Assembly: GCA_023807065.1 (NCBI GenBank)
Contig: JAJJLU010003749.1
Coordinates: 1-33,599, forward strand
Source: Isotricha intestinalis
Taxonomy: Eukaryota > Ciliophora > Litostomatea > Vestibuliferida > Isotrichidae
Length of the DNA stretch: 33,599 nucleotides
Direction: 5' to 3'
Numbering within the stretch: the first letter of the stretch is position 1; each line of letters opens with the position of its first letter. Positions 27,715 through 33,599 of this stretch are shown one piece after another. The position numbers were made by a program, and so were the translations under genes. Below the pieces are notes generated by a model that saw only the letters and a list, made by a program, of their open reading frames with translations, was not told the origin of the DNA and did not search any database.

Positions 27715-28339
27715 CTTTTATGTTTTATATTAATGAAAGAAATTTAATTTTTTTATAATTAATTTTAATAAAGCATTAAAATTTAATATTTAAAGTAATA
27801 ATAAAATAAAAGTATCAATTAATAATTTTATCAAAATTAATATTTTGAATTAATTTTTTTAAAGTAAATATTTTTTCCATACTTGTTATATCAAAAGATT
27901 GAGATATAAAAATTTTTAATTTGGAATTAATTATTATTGACCTTAAAATATTAAGTTTAATTATTATATATTATTATTAAAAGAAGAAATTCAAAGATAT
28001 AAAAACAAAAAATATAAATATTTTTTTTTATCTTATGATTCGAAAAAAATAAATATTTTTTTTTTAATTTCAAAAACTTATTTTTACTGTTTTTTATGAT
28101 AATGAAAAAAACTAGATTTATATCAATATATTTAATATTAGTCTTTTCAAACGCTAAACTTCAACTAATATATTAAATAATTTTTTATGGAATCATAATA
28201 AATATTTTTTTTATAAAACATAAAATTTATATTAATGAGTATTTTTGGAAATTATATTAACAATAAAATTAGTCCTACAATGATAGAAAAGATCTTGTTT
28301 TATTATATAATTAAAAGTAATAATTAATATAAATTTTAA
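27715..28339. other. intergenic region with stop-free minus-strand stretches
   Basis: 625 bp. On the minus strand 28160-27957 is open for 67 codons without an ATG (it includes SLAFEKTNIKYIDINL). A second piece ending in TGA at 27815 (FDITSMEKIFTLKKLIQNIN) is open in another frame. Both are rich in K, I, F and N and may be chance or relic. Nothing else is seen; the 3' part is the presumed promoter of the next gene. Confidence 0.4.
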
Positions 28340-29830
28340 ATGAACTTTATAAAAAATTTTGATTATCTTTCAAAAAAAGTTTCCTTAACAATAAACAATG
28401 AAGGAGAAACATCTTTAAAAACACTAGTAGGTGGTTTCATAAGTTTTTTATCATTTTTTTGTTCCCTAATATGTGGCTTTTATTTTATATATCGTTTATT
28501 AAAAAGAAAAGATTTATCAATAATTCAATCAACACAAATAAATCCTTTTATAAATATAACTAATTCTCATAAATTACCTTTTTTATTAAGACTTTCAGAT
28601 ACCAATTCCCTTCCTTATCAAGATGATGAAAAATTATATTATATAACAAGTTCAATTTGGAAAGGTGGTTCAAATAATACTTCTTTAATTGGAAATGCTC
28701 CACAAACTTCTCAATCCTTCAATATATCTAAATGTAATTTAGATGTTCATTTTGATGATGAATTTAAATCATTTTTTAATAAATTTGAGAATTTAAATTC
28801 TTATTATTGTTTACCAATCAGAAATTATTCTCAAAATATTTATGGTTTATATGGTAATTCTTTCCCATTTTCTTACTATTCTTTTACTTTAAGATTTTGT
28901 AAAAATACAACTGAAAATAATAACTCTTGTTATTCTAATTCTGATATTAGAGAATTAATTAAATCTCCATATTTAGATGTTATTTTTATTGATTATACTA
29001 TTGATTCTTTGAACAAAAAAGAAGTTAAAAAATTAAGTGTTAGAAAAGAAAGATATGAATTATCTATTCTGTTATACAAAAGAATTTGGTTATATTTAGA
29101 AAATATAAAATTCATAACAGATAATGGGTACTTTTTTAGTAAAAATCAAATTGAAAATTTTTATAGGTATGAATCTGTTAGAATTGATCCAAGTTTATTA
29201 GAAGGAGAAAAAAGCTATTTTTCAACTTTAACAATTTTAAATAGTTTAAATACTTCAATATATAATAAACAATATACTAAATTTCAAGATTATATTGCAA
29301 TTATTGGTGGACTTGTGAAAATTGTGACTTTATTGTGTTCTTTTCTAAATTATTTTAATTCTCAAAATTCTTATTATTTAAAAATAATTCATGATTTTAT
29401 TATAGAAGATAAAGTTAATGAAAAATGGAAAAATAATATTGTAAAGTTAAATTCTTCTATGAATGGAAAATCAATTAAAATAAGTAATAATTCAAATAAT
29501 GATATTTCCAAAAATGAATCATGTATAAATACAGTAGGGCAAATCCACTGGGTTAAAGAAGATGCTTTTCGCAAAATTGATTCTTCGATTTCAAATAAAA
29601 TTTTTCCTATATATTTTGCAAATAAAGAAACTAAACAATTATTCCAAATGTATAAAGAATTAATAAATCAACGTTTGAATATCATCAATATATTAAAAAA
29701 ATTAGAAGTTATACAAATTCCAGATAATTTTATTAAAAAAAGTATGACAATACAAAATGTTATTACAGGCCAAAGCCATTTAAAATTAGCTCATTTGAAA
29801 TTTAATAATTATTTAGGAGAAAATAATTGA
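28340..29830 (+). CDS. two-pass transmembrane protein of a ciliate-type family
   Basis: 496 residues. A short cytosolic start (FDYLSKKVSLTINNEGETSL) with LKTLVGGF leads into TM1 (about 32-53). A large lumenal/extracellular region (about 60-310) carries paired cysteines and many N-x-S/T sites. YTKFQDYIAIIGGLVKIVTLL (about 311-331) leads into TM2, followed by a cytosolic tail of about 155 residues. This plan, with the KFQDYxAxIGGxxK-type entry into the second membrane segment, is one I associate with large uncharacterised families in ciliates annotated only as transmembrane proteins. Function is not known. The frame ends at TGA, the second TGA stop in the window. Confidence 0.7.
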   Translation: MNFIKNFDYLSKKVSLTINNEGETSLKTLVGGFISFLSFFCSLICGFYFIYRLLKRKDLSIIQSTQINPFINITNSHKLPFLLRLSDTNSLPYQDDEKLYYITSSIWKGGSNNTSLIGNAPQTSQSFNISKCNLDVHFDDEFKSFFNKFENLNSYYCLPIRNYSQNIYGLYGNSFPFSYYSFTLRFCKNTTENNNSCYSNSDIRELIKSPYLDVIFIDYTIDSLNKKEVKKLSVRKERYELSILLYKRIWLYLENIKFITDNGYFFSKNQIENFYRYESVRIDPSLLEGEKSYFSTLTILNSLNTSIYNKQYTKFQDYIAIIGGLVKIVTLLCSFLNYFNSQNSYYLKIIHDFIIEDKVNEKWKNNIVKLNSSMNGKSIKISNNSNNDISKNESCINTVGQIHWVKEDAFRKIDSSISNKIFPIYFANKETKQLFQMYKELINQRLNIINILKKLEVIQIPDNFIKKSMTIQNVITGQSHLKLAHLKFNNYLGENN

Positions 29831-30056
29831 GAAATTATTAATCACTTTTACTTATGATAAATTGTTATGATGAATCATTTTTAAAAGATATATTAGATAA
29901 AAAGCTAAATAATTAAATATATATGTTATTTAAAATAATAAGAAAAAATATTAAACTTAAAATTTGTGATTAATTATTTGAATAATTAATAAATAAATAA
30001 ATTTAATAACTTCAATAAAATAATTTTGTAAAATTCACAGAAAATAAGTTTAAAAT

Positions 30057-31775
30057 TTAATCACACCATAATTTAATCAATTTATCTTTTCCTCCAGAAG
30101 CAATAGTTCCATCTTTTAACTCCACAAAAGAATAAATAGAATTTTCATGAGCCTTTTCTTTTTCCACATATTTAACAAAATTTCCATTTTCAAATTTATA
30201 TTTAACTAAACAATTATTTCCATATTCATCCTCAATAGAACATAATAATAACTCATCCATACATTTATTAATAGACCAAACAACTTTAGGTAAAAATATA
30301 TTTTTCACAATTTGATGAGTTGATATTTTTATAAAATAAAAACCTTTTGATTGACCTCCTCCAACACACAAAATATCATTTGCTAATAAACTTAAGGTTT
30401 TTAAAGGCCAAGGAGTTTTTATATTATCAATATAAGTTATTAAAGAATAATTATTTAAATTCCAAAATTTTAAACATTCATCTTGACATGAAGATGTTAC
30501 AAATTCTTTTTCATTTAATTTTAAAAGATTACAATTTGAATTTTTATTTTGAAATATTATTGTAGTTATACATTCAAATTTTTTATTATTATTTAATTTC
30601 CAAATTTTCATTGATTTATCTTTTGAAATTGATATTAATTCATTTTCTTTTATTTCTATAATTTTATATACATCTGAATTATGACCTGTTAATGTTTGAT
30701 CGATTTGGTATTTTTCTTCATTAATTAATTTTATTATTTTCATAGTTTGATCTGCAGAACAAGTTATTATTCTTTCATCATGTAATTGTGTAAAAGAATT
30801 TATTCTTTTTGTATGTTCTTCTATTGATAATAAGACTTCAAAACTATTCTCTTTATATATTTTTAATGTTTTATCATCAGAACAAGAAACTAATTTCCCA
30901 TTATTTAATTTATCCAAATAATTTATTACATCAGTATGATATTTTAAAGTTTTATAATTATTTGTTAAATTATTAGAATGAATGTTATGAAGAACTGAAA
31001 TACATTTTTTTCCCTCTTTAAATATTTTTTCATAATATTTTATTGAATTTGAACTTATTACTTTCAAATTTTCTATGACATAATAATTTAAATTTTTTAA
31101 CTTTTCCTCATAAATATATGTTTGAATTAATATTTTTATAAAATTTATTTCAATTAAACTTATTTCTTTTAATTTATCAATCATTGAAATAAAATCTTTT
31201 TTTATTACATCTAAAGTATTAACTTCTAATTCTAATTGATTAATATCTTTTTCTAATTGTTTCTTATCACTTTCTGAAAAATTAAATTTAGGTAATTCAA
31301 TTAAATTATGAGATTCATGCCCGTATTTACAAAAAGCACAAATGTTTTTCTTACAATCTAAACAAAACCAAACATAAGTATTACCATGAATTTTACATAA
31401 AGTATCATATCTTTCATAATCAATAATACTATGAATATCTCCATTTGTATGTTTATTTGATTGACAAGAATTACAGAAAAATTTAGAACAAGTTAAACAA
31501 TATATAAAACGTTGTCTTAATTCCTTTTGTGTTTTTCCACATTCTTTACATTTTTCTTTGGAAAGAGAAAATTTGTTACATTTATTTATATAATCTTTTA
31601 ATAGTATAAAACCATTATGTCCATTTTCACATTGATAATTTATTGTTGGTTCACTTTTTGAATATTTTAATTTGAGAGAACAAATTAAATTACAATTTAA
31701 ACACCTTGGAATATTTTCTTGAGTAAATTTACGCAAGGATTTAATTTCTTTTTTACTATTTTTTTTTTCTTCCAT
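30057..31775 (-). CDS. B-box zinc finger / coiled coil / WD40 repeat protein
   Basis: 572 residues from the ATG at 31775; the codon before it is TTG, so it is not part of the protein. Zinc-binding region: CxxC at 25/28, a first cysteine cluster (C76, C79, C93, C96, C101, C104 with H109 and H115), then a canonical B-box (C127-x2-H130-x7-C138-x2-C141-x4-C146-x2-C149-x3-H153-x2-H156). A coiled coil follows (about 168-250), then WD40 repeats (about 270-572) with KLVSCSDDKTLKIY, RIITCSADQTMKII, ELISISKDKSMKIW and a closing TIASGGKDKLIKLW. It is TRIM-like, but I see no clear RING ahead of the B-box, so E3 ligase activity is uncertain. The WD40 part is a likely protein-binding propeller. The gene converges on the two-pass membrane protein gene. 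Confidence 0.82.
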   Translation of the reverse strand: MEEKKNSKKEIKSLRKFTQENIPRCLNCNLICSLKLKYSKSEPTINYQCENGHNGFILLKDYINKCNKFSLSKEKCKECGKTQKELRQRFIYCLTCSKFFCNSCQSNKHTNGDIHSIIDYERYDTLCKIHGNTYVWFCLDCKKNICAFCKYGHESHNLIELPKFNFSESDKKQLEKDINQLELEVNTLDVIKKDFISMIDKLKEISLIEINFIKILIQTYIYEEKLKNLNYYVIENLKVISSNSIKYYEKIFKEGKKCISVLHNIHSNNLTNNYKTLKYHTDVINYLDKLNNGKLVSCSDDKTLKIYKENSFEVLLSIEEHTKRINSFTQLHDERIITCSADQTMKIIKLINEEKYQIDQTLTGHNSDVYKIIEIKENELISISKDKSMKIWKLNNNKKFECITTIIFQNKNSNCNLLKLNEKEFVTSSCQDECLKFWNLNNYSLITYIDNIKTPWPLKTLSLLANDILCVGGGQSKGFYFIKISTHQIVKNIFLPKVVWSINKCMDELLLCSIEDEYGNNCLVKYKFENGNFVKYVEKEKAHENSIYSFVELKDGTIASGGKDKLIKLWCD

Positions 31776-31945
31776 CAATAATAATTAATTTTTAAATTAA
31801 AAATGTTTTCTTTTTTACAATATTTATAATCAAATTATGAAAAAAAATATTTTTTTGTTTTTATCAATTATTTGTTAATTATTTTAAATCAAATTGTAAT
31901 ATAAATTAAACTTAAATCTTATAAAATAAATAACAATATTTAAAG

Positions 31946-33238
31946 TTAATTTATTTGAAAATCTTTTTGAGGAATATAATCATAATTATCACTTAATTCA
32001 TTTGCTCTAATTTTTCTTGGTTTAACATAAATATATTTTATTAAATAAACCAATAAAAAAATACAAATTACAATTAATATAATAATAATTACAATAAATA
32101 ATCCAAAAAAGTTAAATTCTTTTTTTTTAACTTTATAAAATCCAACTATCTTTCGATCTTGATCAAATAAAAATGGATATTTTCTAAAAAAAATTTCCCC
32201 AACTTCAAAATTTTGTTGAAGAAAAGGATCAAAGCACATTAAAAAATAAAATTTATTTCCTTCTTTTTTGAATAAATCATTATAATTCAATTCAAAAGTA
32301 TAATTAAATTGTTTAGAATGAAATTTAATACCACTAAAGTTTTTAAAATTAAAATTTTCATTACAATATATAAAAATTTTATCTTTATTTTTAACTTGAA
32401 AACAAATATTTTTTGAATATAAATCTGAAAAAAAAAATTTATCTAATTCAATTTTTAAATTATTATTTCCAAGAATTCCTCCAAACGAAGCATTAAAATC
32501 AATCCTATTCAAAAAATATTTTTGTTTATTAAATTCATAAGTATCAAAAGGAACTTCATAAATAGAATTTTTATTACCTGAGAAAGAAACTGAAATAAAA
32601 TTAAAATTATTTTCATCATAATTTTCAACATCAAATTCATGAGGATAACTTCCAATAAAAATTTTACCTTCTTCATAATTATTTTCATTAAAATTTAAAA
32701 AATAAGCAAATGAATTTATTATCTTTCTTTCAACTAAATGGTTTAAAAAATTTTCGTGTTTAATTGAAGAAAAAGTTTTAAAATTTAATCCTATTCCTGC
32801 AGAAGGGATTTTTTCATATTTTTTGTCTTTTTCAGTTGATAAAATAAAACTTGCTTTTTCTATTTTTATTTCTTTTCCTAAGTCATCATTCAATATTATA
32901 GTTTCATTTGATTCAAATCCTTCTGAAATATATTCTAAATATAATAACACTTTTTTATCATTTATTAAATTATAAGTTGTGGATAATTTTTTATTGTATT
33001 CACCTGATTGTTCTTTATCAAAAATAAAAAAAGAATGTTTATCAAAATTTAAGGTTATTGGAATTTTTTGAGGAGGAGTACCTATTGAAATATTTGTAAT
33101 ATACTCATTGTTATATAAATATTCATAAATTTGAGTTTCATTTATTAATTTTAATTTTTTTGTAAATGTAAATTGAATCACTGAATTGATATTTTTTAAA
33201 TATGATAAATAGAAGATAAATATAATATTTATACACAT
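31946..33238 (-). CDS. membrane-anchored pepsin-fold (A1-like) protein, probable inactive protease
   Basis: 430 residues. N-terminal signal-like segment (1-20); NEYITNISIGTPPQKIPITLNFD (44-66) is a typical start of the first pepsin lobe. FEVGEIFFRKYPFLFDQDRKIVGF (344-367) is a typical end of the second lobe. One TM helix (about 376-402) and a short basic tail follow, so the fold faces the lumen or outside. The catalytic DTG motifs are changed: the first reads D66-K-H-S, and the second position reads D247-F-N-A-S. The aspartates may remain, but the Thr/Ser-Gly residues that shape the active site are lost. Hydrolytic activity is therefore doubtful, and a binding or scaffold role is possible. 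Several N-x-S/T sites are present. Its 3' end lies 167 bp upstream of the B-box/WD40 ATG on the same strand. Confidence 0.75.
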   Translation of the reverse strand: MCINIIFIFYLSYLKNINSVIQFTFTKKLKLINETQIYEYLYNNEYITNISIGTPPQKIPITLNFDKHSFFIFDKEQSGEYNKKLSTTYNLINDKKVLLYLEYISEGFESNETIILNDDLGKEIKIEKASFILSTEKDKKYEKIPSAGIGLNFKTFSSIKHENFLNHLVERKIINSFAYFLNFNENNYEEGKIFIGSYPHEFDVENYDENNFNFISVSFSGNKNSIYEVPFDTYEFNKQKYFLNRIDFNASFGGILGNNNLKIELDKFFFSDLYSKNICFQVKNKDKIFIYCNENFNFKNFSGIKFHSKQFNYTFELNYNDLFKKEGNKFYFLMCFDPFLQQNFEVGEIFFRKYPFLFDQDRKIVGFYKVKKKEFNFFGLFIVIIIILIVICIFLLVYLIKYIYVKPRKIRANELSDNYDYIPQKDFQIN

Positions 33239-33599
33239 TTTTAAAAAATTAATGTATTATAATTTGTTTTAAAAAAAATAATTAATGAATTTTCCAAAAT
33301 TTATTTTGTTTTTGGATTTTATATTTAATCATTACATTTTATTACAAAAAATTAAAAATTATCAAAATTTCAAATTTTATCATTTTTTTTTAAGAAAAAA
33401 ATTTTAATTATTATATATGTTTTACATATAAATATATAATTTTATTTCCTGTTCTATGACCCAATGTCATTGTAATAATTAATTATTTCTTATAATTATG
33501 ATTTTTTAATTAAAATAATTTGAAGGATAATTAATAGTAAATTTATTATCTAAATCAAATTTTATATCATTTATAATAAAATCAAATTTTTAGCTTTGG
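33239..33599. other. intergenic flank at the window edge
   Basis: 361 bp upstream of the pepsin-fold gene. A 28-codon stop-free minus-strand piece (33589 down to TAA at 33506, ending FTINYPSNYFN) could be the last exon of a gene beyond the window but is too short to call. A small inverted repeat, ATGAC-CCAAT-GTCAT, lies at 33456-33470. The rest is A/T tracts. Confidence 0.4.

Noticed and set aside
31776..31778. Start of the B-box/WD40 protein one codon upstream
   Set aside because: That codon is TTG; the ATG at 31775 is the natural start.
33456..33470. CCAAT inside a 5-bp inverted repeat as a promoter element
   Set aside because: Arms are short and the position is over 200 bp from the pepsin-fold gene start; no second example.
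1..33599. Reassigned ciliate code (TAA/TAG read as Gln)
   Set aside because: Sixteen long genes end cleanly in TAA (14) or TGA (2), and conserved C-termini such as LZTFL1 and the ubiquitin protease end where expected. Reading TAA as Gln makes AT-rich spacers look protein-like, but that is an artefact of composition.
1..33599. TAG never used as a stop codon
   Set aside because: With 16 genes and extreme AT content, few TAG stops are expected, so absence carries little weight.
1..33599. tRNA, snRNA, rRNA, transposon or CRISPR
   Set aside because: No GC-richer structured segment, T-arm-like motif, terminal repeat, transposase or spaced repeat array was seen on reading the intergenic DNA.

Overview
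The window is nuclear DNA of a very AT-rich, gene-dense eukaryote that builds cilia. Sixteen protein genes lie on both strands, mostly as single long open frames, and several intergenic gaps are only 50-250 bp. Two introns can be deduced (33 nt and 25 nt, both GT-AG). Introns this short, close packing, the asparagine/lysine-rich proteins, a two-pass membrane protein of a kind common in ciliates, and cilium genes (LZTFL1/BBS17, TBC1D31-like, LRRC49-like, CFAP206) together point to a ciliate macronuclear genome. The code looks standard: of 16 genes, 14 end in TAA and 2 in TGA, and all glutamines checked are CAA/CAG. A standard code with extreme AT content would fit a litostome such as a rumen trichostome. 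That last step is inference from general knowledge, not shown by a marker gene.

Layout. 1-1150: AT-rich flank, then a RanBP2-type zinc finger protein (+). 1473-5357: minus-strand genes Rab2-like GTPase, TBC1D31-like protein without WD40 repeats, and LZTFL1/BBS17, whose first exon is separated by a 33-nt intron. 5803-7786: asparagine/lysine-rich protein with a 25-nt intron near its end (-). 8063-9166: coiled-coil protein (+). 9459-11348: LRRC49-like protein (-). 11603-15046: importin-5/Kap121-type karyopherin (+). 15202-17091: CFAP206 (-). 17231-21859: 1,542-residue BTB/BACK protein with a C-terminal CaaX box (+). 21941-25403: seven-pass membrane protein and a ubiquitin-specific protease in tandem (-). 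26656-29830: an unknown protein and a two-pass membrane protein (+). 30057-33238: B-box/WD40 protein and a membrane-anchored pepsin-fold protein whose catalytic motifs are altered (-).

How the genes relate. Four genes point to cilia: LZTFL1 regulates BBSome traffic, TBC1D31 is a centriolar-satellite/ciliary TBC protein, LRRC49 belongs to the tubulin polyglutamylase complex, and CFAP206 is an axonemal radial-spoke-base protein. Rab2, importin-5, the ubiquitin protease and the B-box/BTB proteins are trafficking, transport and ubiquitin-system housekeeping. Eukaryotic neighbours need not be co-regulated, so the ciliary cluster may be chance.

No tRNA, rRNA, transposon, CRISPR or telomere was found. 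Several intergenic stretches carry short open or broken frames; these are reported at low confidence because AT-rich DNA readily gives coding-like K/N/I/F-rich translations.
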